DNA of 64,000 nucleotides from Knufia peltigerae. Lineage: Eukaryota > Ascomycota > Eurotiomycetes > Chaetothyriales > Trichomeriaceae. Position numbers and translations under genes: made by a program. Below the pieces are notes generated by a model. That model did not search any database, had not been told where the DNA came from, and was given only the letters and a program-made list of their open reading frames with translations. Of the stretch, positions 49,734-58,820 are shown one piece after another (positions within the stretch are counted from its first letter, which is position 1; the number at the start of each line of letters is the position of its first letter). The stretch is taken from contig JAPDRN010000092.1 in assembly GCA_030247855.1 (NCBI GenBank), positions 1 to 64,000 on the forward strand. The letters are read 5' to 3'.

Positions 49734-50924
49734 TCAGGTGGCGTCGATGGCGTTCAGGGTCAGCTGGCGGGCCCGCTGGTCGGCGGACAACAGAACCTCA
49801 AGTGTATCGGCTGGCTCGGTCGGCAGTGTTGAAAGAGCGTTAGCAACCAGCGTCGGAATGGTCAGGAAGCCTATGCGGCCCTGAAGAAACGCTGAAACAG
49901 CCTCTTCGTTGGCGGCGTTCAGCACGGCCGGGGCGGTACCACCGGCGCGCATCGCCTGCCATGCTAAGGCCAGGCAGGGGAAGGCGTCGGTATCGGGGGC
50001 CTCGAAATCCAGCCGGCCCTGGGTCAGCAGATCCAGCCCGGACACCCCCGATTCGATCCGCTGCGGCCAGCCCAGGCCCACAGCCAGGGTGGTGCGCATG
50101 TCCGGCAGGCCCATCTGCGCCAGCGTGGAACCGTCAACGAACTCCACCAGCGAATGCACCAGGCTCTGCGGGTGCACCAGCACCTCGATGCGCTCGCCGG
50201 GAATGCCGAACAGATGGTGGGCCTCGATCACTTCCAGGCCCTTGTTCATCAACGTCGCCGAATCGACCGAGATCTTCGGCCCCATCGACCACTTCGGATG
50301 CGCCACGGCCTGGGCCGGGGTGACCTGCTGCAGTTCGGCGCGGCTGCGCCCACGGAATGGTCCACCCGAGGCGGTCAGCAGGATGCGGCGCACGCCGGCA
50401 CCGTCGAGGCTGGCATCACGTGAACGCAGGCACTGGAAGATCGCACTGTGCTCGCTGTCGATCGGAATGATCTCGGCGCCGGCACGTTCGGCGGTACGGG
50501 TCAGCAGTTCGCCGGCCAGTACCAGCGATTCCTTGTTGGCCAGCAGGATGCGCTTGCCGGCCGCAGCGGCGGCCAGGGTCGAGGACAGGCCGGCGGCGCC
50601 GACGATCGCGGCAACCACGGTGTCGCAGGCGTCGCTGGCCGCCAGCTGGTCCAGCGCGGCATGGCCGGCGTGGGCCTGGGTGGCCAGGCCGGCATCGCGC
50701 AGGCCGTCACGCAGTTCGGCGTACAGGGTTTCATCGGCGATCACCGCATGCGCGGGCCGGTGCTGCCGGCACAGGGCCAGCAGCGCCTGTACCTGGCTGC
50801 CGGCAGCGAGCACGGTGGCCTGGTAACGCAGTGGGTGGCGGGCGATCACGTCAAGCGTGGAGGCACCAATCGAGCCGGTGGCGCCGAACACGGCGACCCG
50901 GCGCAGGTCTGCAGCAGCATCCAT
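49734..50924 (-). CDS. dxr: 1-deoxy-D-xylulose 5-phosphate reductoisomerase
   Basis: The 396-residue NADPH enzyme makes 2-C-methyl-D-erythritol 4-phosphate in the MEP isoprenoid pathway. The nucleotide-binding start is VAVFGATGSIGASTLDVIARHP; the metal and substrate region is IIPIDSEHSAIFQCL, and HPKWSMGPKISVDSATLMNKGLEVIEAH is fully conserved. It lies 2 bp from the cdsA stop, so the two are closely coupled. Confidence 0.97.
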   Translation of the reverse strand: MDAAADLRRVAVFGATGSIGASTLDVIARHPLRYQATVLAAGSQVQALLALCRQHRPAHAVIADETLYAELRDGLRDAGLATQAHAGHAALDQLAASDACDTVVAAIVGAAGLSSTLAAAAAGKRILLANKESLVLAGELLTRTAERAGAEIIPIDSEHSAIFQCLRSRDASLDGAGVRRILLTASGGPFRGRSRAELQQVTPAQAVAHPKWSMGPKISVDSATLMNKGLEVIEAHHLFGIPGERIEVLVHPQSLVHSLVEFVDGSTLAQMGLPDMRTTLAVGLGWPQRIESGVSGLDLLTQGRLDFEAPDTDAFPCLALAWQAMRAGGTAPAVLNAANEEAVSAFLQGRIGFLTIPTLVANALSTLPTEPADTLEVLLSADQRARQLTLNAIDAT

Positions 50925-50926
50925 GG

Positions 50927-51763
50927 TCAGAACCCGAAGATTTCCTTGCCCAGTGCGAACACCGGAATGGCCGCCAGCACACCGTCGACGCGGTCGAGCA
51001 CGCCGCCGTGGCCGGGGATCAGGTGGCCTGAATCCTTGGCGCCAGCATGGCGCTTGATCAGGCTTTCGAACAGGTCGCCCAGTACCGAGGCGAATACGGC
51101 CACCACCGAGGTGATCAGCAGACCAGGCAGGTGCGCGGCATCGATGCCGGCCAGCCAGCCCAGGCCGACGGCCACCGCAACGCCGGCGATCAGCCCACCG
51201 ACCAGGCCTTCCCAGGTCTTGTTCGGGCTGATCCGCGGTGCCAGCTTGTGCTTGCCGAAGTGGCGGCCAGCAAAATAGGCGCCCGAATCAGCGGCCCAGA
51301 CCAGTGCAAGCGCGGCCAGCAGCCACAGGTGTCCCTGATGCCCGGGCGGGTCGCCGCCGGCATGGATCAGTACCAGCGCTGCCCACGCCGGCACGATCGC
51401 CAGGGTGCCGGCCAGCAGCTTGAGGATGCGCGCCGGACTGCCGGGTTGCGCGCCGAAGTTGAAGAAGCGCAGCCACACCAGCGCGCCCAGCCACCAGGCC
51501 ACGCCCACCAGGGTCGCGATCTGGAACAGCACCAGGGTGCCGGCATCGGCCCACACCAGCAGCACCATCAGCACCAGGTTGAGGACCAGCAGCACGGTGC
51601 GGGCGAGGGTGTCTTCGACATCGGCCAGTTTCAGCCATTCCCACAGGCCGATCAGCAGCACGGCAGCAGCGGCGGCGGCCAGCCATTGCGTGGGCAGCAA
51701 CAGGATTGCAGCAATGGCGACCGGCGCCATGATCAGCGCGGCGAGGACTCGGGTCTTGGTCAT
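50927..51763 (-). CDS. cdsA: Phosphatidate cytidylyltransferase
   Basis: The 278-residue membrane enzyme makes CDP-diacylglycerol, the precursor of all phospholipids. Seven or eight helices are seen, and the signature is WAADSGAYFAGRHFGKHKLAPRISPNKTWEG followed by SVLGDLFESLIKRHAGAKDSGHLIPGHGGVLDRVD. Its ATG overlaps the uppS stop by four bases. Confidence 0.97.
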   Translation of the reverse strand: MTKTRVLAALIMAPVAIAAILLLPTQWLAAAAAAVLLIGLWEWLKLADVEDTLARTVLLVLNLVLMVLLVWADAGTLVLFQIATLVGVAWWLGALVWLRFFNFGAQPGSPARILKLLAGTLAIVPAWAALVLIHAGGDPPGHQGHLWLLAALALVWAADSGAYFAGRHFGKHKLAPRISPNKTWEGLVGGLIAGVAVAVGLGWLAGIDAAHLPGLLITSVVAVFASVLGDLFESLIKRHAGAKDSGHLIPGHGGVLDRVDGVLAAIPVFALGKEIFGF

Positions 51764-52527
51764 GGGCTGGACGTCTCGGTGGCCAGGGCGGCGATCTGGG
51801 CGCTGGTCAGGCCGAAGCGGCGCTCACGGCTGGCGTAGGCATCCAGCGCCAGCTGCAGCTGCGCGGCATCGAAATCCGGCCACAGCGCCTCGGTGAACCA
51901 CAGCTCGGTATACGCCAGCTGCCACAACAGGAAATTGCTGATGCGGGTATCGCCGCCGGTGCGGATGAACAGGTCCGGTGGCGGCAGGTCGGCCAGAGCC
52001 ACCTGTCGCCCCAGCAGGGATTCGTCGATCTGCTCGGGAAGCAGGCGGCCGGCGGCCACTTCAACGGCCAGTGCGCGTGCGGCACGGGCGATGTCCTGAC
52101 GGCCACCATAGCTGGCGGCAATCGACAGGGTCAGGGCACTGTTGTCGGCAGTGCGCTGTTCGGCCAGCTGCATGCGGCTGACCAGGGCGGCGCCGAAGCG
52201 CTCGCGTTCGCCGATGAAGCGCACGCGCACGCCGCGCCGATGCAGCTCGTCCACTTCGCGATCGAGCGCGCCGAGGAACAGCTTCATCAACGCATCGACT
52301 TCTTCCTGCGGCCGGCCCCAGTTCTCGCTGGAGAACGCGAACAGGGTCAGCGCGGGAATGCCGAGTTCCAGGCAGCGCTCGATGGTACGGTTGACCGCGC
52401 GCGCACCGGCCCGATGGCCGATCACGCGGGGGCGACGGCGCTGCTGTGCCCAACGCCCGTTGCCATCCATGATGATGGCGACGTGGCGCGGCAGGGCGGC
52501 CGGCAGGGGAGGCGGGACTGAAGGCAT
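51760..52527 (-). CDS. uppS: Undecaprenyl diphosphate synthase
   Basis: The 255-residue cis-prenyltransferase makes the lipid carrier for peptidoglycan and O-antigen. HVAIIMDGNGRWAQQRRRPRVIGHRAGA carries the catalytic Asp, LFAFSSENWGRP and the C-terminal DLFIRTGGDTRISNFLLWQLAYTELWF are typical. It starts 5 bp after the frr stop. Confidence 0.97.
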   Translation of the reverse strand: MPSVPPPLPAALPRHVAIIMDGNGRWAQQRRRPRVIGHRAGARAVNRTIERCLELGIPALTLFAFSSENWGRPQEEVDALMKLFLGALDREVDELHRRGVRVRFIGERERFGAALVSRMQLAEQRTADNSALTLSIAASYGGRQDIARAARALAVEVAAGRLLPEQIDESLLGRQVALADLPPPDLFIRTGGDTRISNFLLWQLAYTELWFTEALWPDFDAAQLQLALDAYASRERRFGLTSAQIAALATETSSP

Positions 52528-52532
52528 CGACT

Positions 52533-53087
52533 TCAGACCGACATCAGTTCCTTTTCCTTGTCGGCGACGACCTTGTCGATATCCTTGATGTTGGCGTCGG
52601 TCAACTTCTGGATATCGTCTTCGCCGCGCTTCTTCTCGTCTTCGCTGATGACCTTGTCCTTCAGCAGCTTGGCGACTTCCTTGTTCGCATCCTGGCGGAT
52701 GTTGCGCACGGCGATCTTGGCGCCTTCGCCTTCCTTCTGTACCTGCTTGGCCAGTTCCTTGCGACGCTCTTCGGTCGGCGGCGGCAGGTTGACGCGGATC
52801 GAGGTGCCGATGGTGTTCGGGGTCAGCTCGATGTTGTACAGGCCCTTCTCGATCTCCTTGATCATGCTCTTGTCGAAGGGCGTGACCAGCAGGGAGTGGG
52901 CGTCGGGGTTGGAAATGGACGCAACCTGATTCAGCGGCGTGCTGGCGTTGCCGTAAGCATTGACCGTGACGCGGTCCAGCAGGGCCGGCGTTGCGCGGCC
53001 GGTGCGGATCGAGGTGAGGGTGTGCTTAAGAGCGTCGATGCTCTTGGCCATGCGCGTCTGCGCGTTGTTCTTGATGTCGTTGAGCAT
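52533..53087 (-). CDS. frr: Ribosome recycling factor
   Basis: The 184-residue factor splits post-termination ribosomes with EF-G. SIDALKHTLTSIRTGRATPALLDRV and the helical C-terminus (VRNIRQDANKEVAKLLKD...) are typical, and the length is usual for the family. It lies 97 bp downstream of pyrH, leaving room for a promoter or regulatory site. Confidence 0.98.
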   Translation of the reverse strand: MLNDIKNNAQTRMAKSIDALKHTLTSIRTGRATPALLDRVTVNAYGNASTPLNQVASISNPDAHSLLVTPFDKSMIKEIEKGLYNIELTPNTIGTSIRVNLPPPTEERRKELAKQVQKEGEGAKIAVRNIRQDANKEVAKLLKDKVISEDEKKRGEDDIQKLTDANIKDIDKVVADKEKELMSV

Positions 53088-53184
53088 CGCCAGGGTCCTG
53101 GATGTAACTGGAATCGGGCGATTATAGGCGAATACGGGACGCCGCCGGGCCTGAATCGGCCCGGAGGTCGCCTTGCGCTCAGCC

Positions 53185-53913
53185 TCAGGCCGGGTCGCGG
53201 CCCTGGACGAGGGTGCCGATGTTCTCGCCGTGCAGGATCTTCAGCAGTTCGCCCGGCTGGCCCATGTCGAACACGCGCATCGGCAGGTCGCTGTCGCGGG
53301 CCAGGGCGAAGGCGGCGGTATCCATCACTTCCAGGCCACGACGGATCACTTCGTCGTAGCTCAGGCTGTCGAAACGGACGGCGTCGCTGTACTTGTTCGG
53401 ATCCTTGTCGTACACGCCATCGACCTTGGTTGCCTTCAGCAGCAGGTCGGCGCCGATCTCGATGGCGCGCAGGGCCGCGCCCGAGTCGGTGGTGAAGAAC
53501 GGGCTGCCGACGCCAGCGGCGAAGATCACCAGGCGACCCTTTTCCAGATGGCGGATGGCGCGGCGGCGGATGTAGTCCTCGCACACGTCGTTGATCTTGA
53601 TCGCGCTCATCACGCGGGCCTTGGCGCCCACTTTTTCCAGCGCATCCTGCATGGCCAGCGCGTTGATGACCGTGGCCAGCATGCCCATCTGGTCGCCGGT
53701 GACCCGGTCCATGCCGCCAGCGGCCAGGCCTGCGCCGCGGAAGATGTTGCCACCACCGATGACCAATGCGACTTCGGCGCCGGCCTGCTGGGCCTCGACG
53801 ACTTCACGGGCCAGGCGATTGATGATCTTGGGGTCGATGCCGTAGTCCTCATCTCCCATCAGCGCCTCCCCGGAAAGTTTCAACAGGATGCGGCGATAGG
53901 CGAGCTTGGACAT
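53185..53913 (-). CDS. pyrH: UMP kinase
   Basis: The 242-residue amino-acid-kinase-fold enzyme phosphorylates UMP. YRRILLKLSGEALMGDEDYGID starts the protein, VIGGGNIFRGAGLAAGGMDRVTGDQMGMLATVIN is the hexamer and UMP-binding region, and the end matches bacterial UMPK. The ATG giving MSKLAYRR was chosen; the frame extends upstream without family support. Between it and tsf lies the HDOD-GGDEF gene. Confidence 0.97.
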   Translation of the reverse strand: MSKLAYRRILLKLSGEALMGDEDYGIDPKIINRLAREVVEAQQAGAEVALVIGGGNIFRGAGLAAGGMDRVTGDQMGMLATVINALAMQDALEKVGAKARVMSAIKINDVCEDYIRRRAIRHLEKGRLVIFAAGVGSPFFTTDSGAALRAIEIGADLLLKATKVDGVYDKDPNKYSDAVRFDSLSYDEVIRRGLEVMDTAAFALARDSDLPMRVFDMGQPGELLKILHGENIGTLVQGRDPA

Positions 53914-54032
53914 AGGGACCTCGGGTGCGTGGAAATCGCGGGCGATTCTACGCGCAAGCGGCGCGCGGCCAAAGCGTTTTGTGCACTGCGGCGCAAAATA
54001 CCGGTGTGCCCCGTACATCCGGGGCGCACCAT

Positions 54033-55571
54033 TCAGCCAAGCTCGGCGCCCGCAGTGGCAGACAGTTCATCATGCCCCAGTTCGCCGGGAGAGCGCGCGA
54101 TGACCCGGTTGCGGCCCAGGTTCTTGGAGCGGTAAAGCACGTCATCTGCCGCGCGCAGCAGGTCCTGCACACCGGCAAAGCGCTCGTAGCCGCCCTGGGT
54201 GGCCACGCCGGCCGAGAAGGTGATGAACAGCGGGCCGCCTTCCAGTTCCGCCATCGGGGTAGCGACGATGTTGGCCAGCACGCGGCGGATCACGTCAAGG
54301 GCCACCGATTCGCTGGTATTGGGCAGCAGCGCGACAAACTCCTCACCGCCGAAGCGGGCCACGGTGTCGCTGTTGCGCAGCTGCCCCTGCAGCTTGCCGG
54401 CAAAGGCGCGCAGCACCTCGTCGCCGGTCAGGTGGCCGTGGGCGTCGTTGATCTTCTTGAAATCGTCCAGGTCGATGAAGGCCACCGACAACGGCCAGCC
54501 ATGGCGGCCGGCGCGCAGGAACTCCTGCTCAAGCACGGCTTCGAGCTGGCGGCGGTTGAGTACGCCGGTCAGGGCATCGCGATGGGCCTGGTCGGCCAGG
54601 CGCTTGGCGCGTGCCTCGAATTCATCGGCGCGACGGCGGGCCTGGTCGGCGTCCTGCAGTTCACGCAGGTTGCGCAGGGTGGCCAGCTCCTGCGCGTGGT
54701 CGATCAGCTCGCGCACGCGGGCTGGTGAATTCAGGCCGTTCTCGAACAGGCTGGCGATGTCCGGCAGCGCATCGCTGATCCGCGCCAGGACCTGGTCGAA
54801 GCGTGCACTGTCCAGCTCCAGCCGGTCGTGGACCTGCTGCAGGGCGCGCTCGCGGGCGGCATCAGCGTCTTCATCCAGCCAGATGTCGGCAACGGCGCCA
54901 GACAGCTGTACGCAGGCCTGGAACGGATTCTCGGCGGCACCTTCGTCTTCGCTGTGGCGGATGCTGTCGACCAGATAGCGCGGCAGGCCCCACTCCTCGG
55001 CTACCCAGGCACCGACGTCGGCGTGGCTGCAGCCGAGTTCCTGACGCTCGCGCGCGATCAGGTCGGGGTTGTCGCGCGCTTCGCGCAGCAGCGGCAGGTA
55101 GCGTTCGGATTCAGCCTGGGCCAGGCACAGCACGCCCATGTCTTGCAGCAGTCCGGCCAGCATCAGCTCCTCCAGCCGGCGCAGGCCGCGCGCCTGGCCG
55201 AGCTGGCTGGCCGCCAGCGCGCTGAGGATGCTGCGCTTCCAGGCGCGTTGGCGCAGGTCGTGGTCGGCGCCGCCTTTGCCGGTCAGGCCCTGGGTGACGG
55301 TGAAGCCCAGGGCGAGGCTGATCGTAGCGTTCAGCCCGAGCATGGTCAGCGCCTGGCCGAGGTTCTCGATCCGGCGCCGGCTGGCGTACAGCGGCGAATT
55401 GGCGATACGCAGCATGCGGGCACTCAACGCCATGTCGATGGCGATGATGTCCGCAGCGGTTGCCATGTCCGCTTCCGGGTCCTGGGCCAGTTCGATGATG
55501 CGCAGGGCAATACCGGGCGGCGAGGGGAGGTTGCGGCAAAGCGCCAGTGCAGCTGTCAGCTCGGGAGGCAT
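54033..55571 (-). CDS. HDOD-GGDEF protein (putative diguanylate cyclase)
   Basis: The 512-residue soluble protein has an HDOD domain at the N-terminus (about 5-200, including LPSPPGIALRIIELAQDPEADM and LAGLLQDMGVLCLAQAE) and a coiled linker (about 280-330). The GGDEF domain has an intact GGEEF in VARFGGEEFVALLP and an RxxD I-site (RNSD) before it, so it should make c-di-GMP. HDOD domains pass on signals without the catalytic residues of HD phosphohydrolases. The gene interrupts the tsf-pyrH order of E. coli. The 259-bp gap to tsf holds the tsf terminator, a GCACCC/GGGTGC hairpin and presumably a promoter. Confidence 0.9.
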   Translation of the reverse strand: MPPELTAALALCRNLPSPPGIALRIIELAQDPEADMATAADIIAIDMALSARMLRIANSPLYASRRRIENLGQALTMLGLNATISLALGFTVTQGLTGKGGADHDLRQRAWKRSILSALAASQLGQARGLRRLEELMLAGLLQDMGVLCLAQAESERYLPLLREARDNPDLIARERQELGCSHADVGAWVAEEWGLPRYLVDSIRHSEDEGAAENPFQACVQLSGAVADIWLDEDADAARERALQQVHDRLELDSARFDQVLARISDALPDIASLFENGLNSPARVRELIDHAQELATLRNLRELQDADQARRRADEFEARAKRLADQAHRDALTGVLNRRQLEAVLEQEFLRAGRHGWPLSVAFIDLDDFKKINDAHGHLTGDEVLRAFAGKLQGQLRNSDTVARFGGEEFVALLPNTSESVALDVIRRVLANIVATPMAELEGGPLFITFSAGVATQGGYERFAGVQDLLRAADDVLYRSKNLGRNRVIARSPGELGHDELSATAGAELG

Positions 55572-55769
55572 GTCGGGTCGTTCAATTCCATTAGGACAAG
55601 AATACCTAGGAATGCATCACAGTCCGCGACTTTCGTTCCTGTTATGTGACTGCAGATTCCCTGTGCCGAGTATCGGCCTGATTCGCACGCAACGCAAAGA
55701 CCCTTGGCTCCGGTGTGCGCACCAACGGCGCGCATCCACGGAATGGGCACCCACCGCGGGTGCAGGCAT

Positions 55770-55798
55770 AAAAAAAGAGCCGCGGTTTCCCGCGGCTC
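55770..55798 (-). terminator. Rho-independent terminator of rpsB-tsf
   Basis: On the minus strand GAGCCGCGG-GAAA-CCGCGGCTC is followed by seven Ts, 33 bp after the tsf stop. Confidence 0.92.
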
Positions 55799-55830
55799 CT
55801 TCTGGTTTCATTACAGCCGGGAGGCTGGAA

Positions 55831-56709
55831 TCAGACCTGCATCGCCTTGGCAACTTCGGCGGCGTAGTCTTCCACCACCTTCTCGATGCCTTCGCCAACG
55901 ACCAGCAGCTGGAAGCCAGCCACGTCGGCGCCTGCGGCCTTGACCACCTGCTCGACGGTCTTGTCGCCGTCCAGCACGTAGCTCTGGCCGTACAGGGTCA
56001 CTTCGCTGACGATCTTGTTGATCTTGCCGCTGATGATCTTTTCCAGGATGTCGGCCGGCTTGGACTTGTCCTTCTCGGACATCTTGGCCAGTTCGATTTC
56101 CTTTTCCTTTTCCACGAACTCGGCCGGCACGTCGGCAGCCTTGTTGTGCGGCGGCTTCAGCGCAGCCACGTGCATGGCCAGGCCGCGAGCCAGTTCGGCG
56201 TCGCCACCGATCAGGTCGATCAGCACGCCGACCTTGCCGTTGGTGTGGACGTAGGAACCCACGTTGCCGGTGGTGTCCAGCTTGACCAGGCGACGGATGA
56301 GGATGTTCTCGCCCAGCTTCTGGATGGCGGTGGCGCGGGCTTCTTCGACGGTTTCGCCGGTGGCCAGCTTGGCGCTCTTCAGCACTTCCACGTCGGTGGC
56401 GCCCGATGCCAAGGCAGCGGCAGCGACGGAATCGACGAAGTTCTTGAAGTTGATGTCGTTGGCGACGAAGTCGGTTTCCGAGTTGATCTCGACCAGCACG
56501 GCCTTGCCGCCGTCCTGGGCCAGGCCCAGACGACCTTCGGCGGCCACGCGGTCAGCCTTCTTGTCGGCCTTGGCAGCGCCGGACTTGCGCAGCGCTTCAG
56601 CAGCGGCGTCGATGTTGCCGCCGGCCTCGGTGAGCGCCTTCTTGCATTCCATCATGCCGGCGCCGGTGCGCTCGCGCAGTTCCTTGACCAGGGAAGCAGT
56701 GATTTCCAC
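55831..56709 (-). CDS. tsf: Elongation factor Ts
   Basis: The 292-residue exchange factor recycles EF-Tu. The start MEITASLVKELRERTGAGMMECKKALTEAGGNID, VEINSETDFVANDINFKNFV and the C-terminal dimer region are typical. It is 125 bp downstream of rpsB; the gap holds a GTGGGCG/CGCCCAC hairpin followed by CTTTCC and a second GGCCGG/CCGGCC hairpin, perhaps an attenuator between the two genes. Confidence 0.98.
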   Translation of the reverse strand: MEITASLVKELRERTGAGMMECKKALTEAGGNIDAAAEALRKSGAAKADKKADRVAAEGRLGLAQDGGKAVLVEINSETDFVANDINFKNFVDSVAAAALASGATDVEVLKSAKLATGETVEEARATAIQKLGENILIRRLVKLDTTGNVGSYVHTNGKVGVLIDLIGGDAELARGLAMHVAALKPPHNKAADVPAEFVEKEKEIELAKMSEKDKSKPADILEKIISGKINKIVSEVTLYGQSYVLDGDKTVEQVVKAAGADVAGFQLLVVGEGIEKVVEDYAAEVAKAMQV

Positions 56710-56834
56710 GGGATTACCTCACGAAAGAAAGGGGTTGGGCCGGCATGGTGGCCGGCCCGTGTGACAGTTTCCTGTCGTCGCGCCATCGGCAGCGGACAGG
56801 AAAGGTGGGCGCGTGGCGCCCACCGGGGCCTAGA

Positions 56835-57641
56835 TCAGGCCTGGGCTTCGCCCTTGTCGGCAGCAACAGCCTTCTTGGCCGGAGCGCGGCGAACCGGCTT
56901 GCCTTCTTCGGCCGGAGCGTCGGCGAACTCTTCTTCACGGACGGTGGCAGCGTGCGGTGCAGCAGCCTTGCCTTCCAGCACGGCGTCAGCAGCGGCGCGT
57001 GCGTACAGCTGCACGGCACGGATGGCGTCGTCGTTGCCCGGGATCGCGTAATCCACCAGCTCCGGGTTGTAGTTGGTATCGACGACCGCGATCACCGGGA
57101 TGCCGAGCTTCTTGGCTTCCTTGATGGCGATGTCTTCGTGACCGATATCGATGACGAAGATCGCGTCCGGCAGACGGTTCATGTCCTTGATGCCACCCAG
57201 CGAGGCTTCCAGCTTGTCACGCTCGCGACGCAGGCCCAGCACTTCGTGCTTGACCAGCTTCTCGAAGGTGCCGTCGGATTCACCGGCTTCCAGTTCCTTC
57301 AGGCGGGCAACCGACTGCTTGACGGTACGGAAGTTGGTCAGGGTGCCGCCCAGCCAACGCTGGTTCATGAACGGCATGCCGCAACGCTCGGCTTCTTCGC
57401 GGATCGACTCACGCGCGCTGCGCTTGGTGCCCAGGAACAGGATGGTGCCGCGCTTCTGGGCAACCGACGAGATGAAGTTCATCGCGTCGTTGAACAGCGG
57501 GACGGTCTTTTCCAGGTTGATGATGTGGATCTTGCCGCGGGCGCCGAAGATGTACGGAGCCATTTTCGGGTTCCAATAGCGGGTCTGGTGGCCGAAGTGG
57601 ACGCCGGCTTCCAGCATCTGACGCATGGTGACCTGGGGCAT
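56835..57641 (-). CDS. rpsB: 30S ribosomal protein S2
   Basis: The 268-residue S2 protein (MPQVTMRQMLEAGVHFGHQTRYWNPKM...) has the usual core and a C-terminal extension rich in Ala, Glu and Lys (GKPVRRAPAKKAVAADKGEAQA). The ATG at 57641 has CAGGAG before it; the frame goes on upstream without family support. Confidence 0.98.
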   Translation of the reverse strand: MPQVTMRQMLEAGVHFGHQTRYWNPKMAPYIFGARGKIHIINLEKTVPLFNDAMNFISSVAQKRGTILFLGTKRSARESIREEAERCGMPFMNQRWLGGTLTNFRTVKQSVARLKELEAGESDGTFEKLVKHEVLGLRRERDKLEASLGGIKDMNRLPDAIFVIDIGHEDIAIKEAKKLGIPVIAVVDTNYNPELVDYAIPGNDDAIRAVQLYARAAADAVLEGKAAAPHAATVREEEFADAPAEEGKPVRRAPAKKAVAADKGEAQA

Positions 57642-57853
57642 TGCAATACTCCTGATGGGGAACCGGCGATTCCGCCCGCGGGATAGGTATGCGGGACGCG
57701 TGGAAGCGCTGAAGGTTCCGGGGTTGGGCTTCCCTGTTGCCTCCGTGGCCGAACTCCTTGCGGAGCACCCCGGCACGGATGGGGGCAGCAGGTGTGGATT
57801 CACCGGTGACGTCCGGCGTGGACGGCGTCCTGCGCACAGGGCGGCAGGACATC
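57642..57853 (-). promoter_or_regulatory. rpsB mRNA leader
   Basis: About 210 nt separate the predicted transcription start from the rpsB ATG. The leader begins with a GTCCTGC...GCAGGAC hairpin (about 57828-57851) followed by CGTCCACGCCGGACG. Its length and position fit the leader by which S2 represses rpsB-tsf in gammaproteobacteria; the exact binding motif was not confirmed. Confidence 0.5.
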
Positions 57854-57859
57854 CCGGCG

Positions 57860-57889
57860 ATTATAGCCCGCTTGGGCGGCGCGCTGCAA
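57860..57889 (-). promoter_or_regulatory. Predicted rpsB promoter
   Basis: On the minus strand TTGCAG (57884-57889), 18 nt, then a consensus TATAAT (57860-57865). The -10 overlaps the TAA stop of the pilus chaperone gene (57861-57863), and the -35 lies inside that gene. Confidence 0.7.
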
Positions 57890-58559
57890 TTGCGGGCGTC
57901 GGCGCGGCCAGGATCACCTCTGCGCCGTCCTGCAGGCGAGCGTGGAACCTGCCGCCTGCATAGCCATCGGCGCGCGGCGGCAGCTGCCATTGGCGCTGGC
58001 GCGCCGCCAATATGTAGCCGGCAAGGCCGGGCAGCAGCAGGTTGCGGTGGCCGCCAGCCGCCTCATAGGCAAGATCGCTCAGGCGCGCGTGCCCGGTGCC
58101 ACCGTTCAGCAGTCGCAGTATCAGTTGCGACCCGTTGAGCACCACCTCTGCCTGCAGGGAAGGGGCCGCCGTGGGGACCGGTTCGCCGCGGAACAGGGGC
58201 AGTGAATAGCGTGGCATGGCCGGTTCTGCCGGTGCCAGGATGATACGGAATGCCTGTTCGACGGCCACCGGCGCCGACGACGCCGGCAGCAGCCAGACGC
58301 GCTGGCGCGCACCGGCAGGAAGATCCAGCAGGGTCGGACTGGCCAGCACCTGCGCGCTGCGTTGCAGGTGTTCGGCAGCCGGTTGCTGGTCCCACGCCCA
58401 GACCTGCACCTGGCCGCGCCAATGCCCAGGGCCGGGGTTGTGCAGCCACAGCTCGGATCGCCCCTGTGCGGCCGGCAGGCGCAGGGTGGTCGGCATCAGA
58501 TCCAGCGCCTGCACGGGCATGGGCAGCAGTGCCAGCAACAGGGGCAGTAGCCGGTGCAT
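57861..58559 (-). CDS. Second periplasmic pilus chaperone (last gene of the operon)
   Basis: The 232-residue product has a signal peptide (LLPLLLALLPMPVQA) and a two-domain PapD-like layout: LDLMPTTLRLPAAQGRSELWLHNPGPGHWRGQVQVWAWDQ in the first domain and AEVVLNGSQLILRLLNGGTGHARLSDLAYE in the second. It resembles the chaperone encoded at 62279-63031 in pattern but is clearly diverged. Csu-type systems need one chaperone; the role of a second is open. It starts 6 bp after the small secreted protein gene. Confidence 0.75.
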   Translation of the reverse strand: MHRLLPLLLALLPMPVQALDLMPTTLRLPAAQGRSELWLHNPGPGHWRGQVQVWAWDQQPAAEHLQRSAQVLASPTLLDLPAGARQRVWLLPASSAPVAVEQAFRIILAPAEPAMPRYSLPLFRGEPVPTAAPSLQAEVVLNGSQLILRLLNGGTGHARLSDLAYEAAGGHRNLLLPGLAGYILAARQRQWQLPPRADGYAGGRFHARLQDGAEVILAAPTPAIAARRPSGL

Positions 58560-58565
58560 CAGTAG

Positions 58566-58820
58566 TCAGTAGTAGGTGGTGGGCGGTTCGGAGGTCGCAC
58601 GCCCTTGCTCGTCCTGCGCTGGCGGGGCCAGTTCACGGATCTGTGGCGGCAGGTGCAGGGCGTCGCTGTGCTGCCGTGGCACCGGGCAACGGGGGCCGCC
58701 CTCCGTGCCTGCGCAGCCTTCAACCACGGTCAGGCGGATCTGCAGTGGGGCGGGCGCCGGGTCGGCCCACGCTGTCGTGCTGGCAATGGACATCACTCCG
58801 ATCAGTACTGCCCGAACCAC
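58566..58820 (-). CDS. Small secreted protein of the pilus operon
   Basis: The 84-residue product has a signal peptide (AVLIGVMSIASTTAWA) and a mature part of about 64 residues with two cysteines. Its first mature stretch, PLQIRLTVVEGC, looks like the first strand of a spore-coat-U domain (compare TTFNVTLVVTKAC in the major subunit), but the rest of the domain is missing and the remainder is Pro-rich. Place and spacing support a real gene. A start nine codons later (58793) is possible. Confidence 0.5.
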   Translation of the reverse strand: MVRAVLIGVMSIASTTAWADPAPAPLQIRLTVVEGCAGTEGGPRCPVPRQHSDALHLPPQIRELAPPAQDEQGRATSEPPTTYY

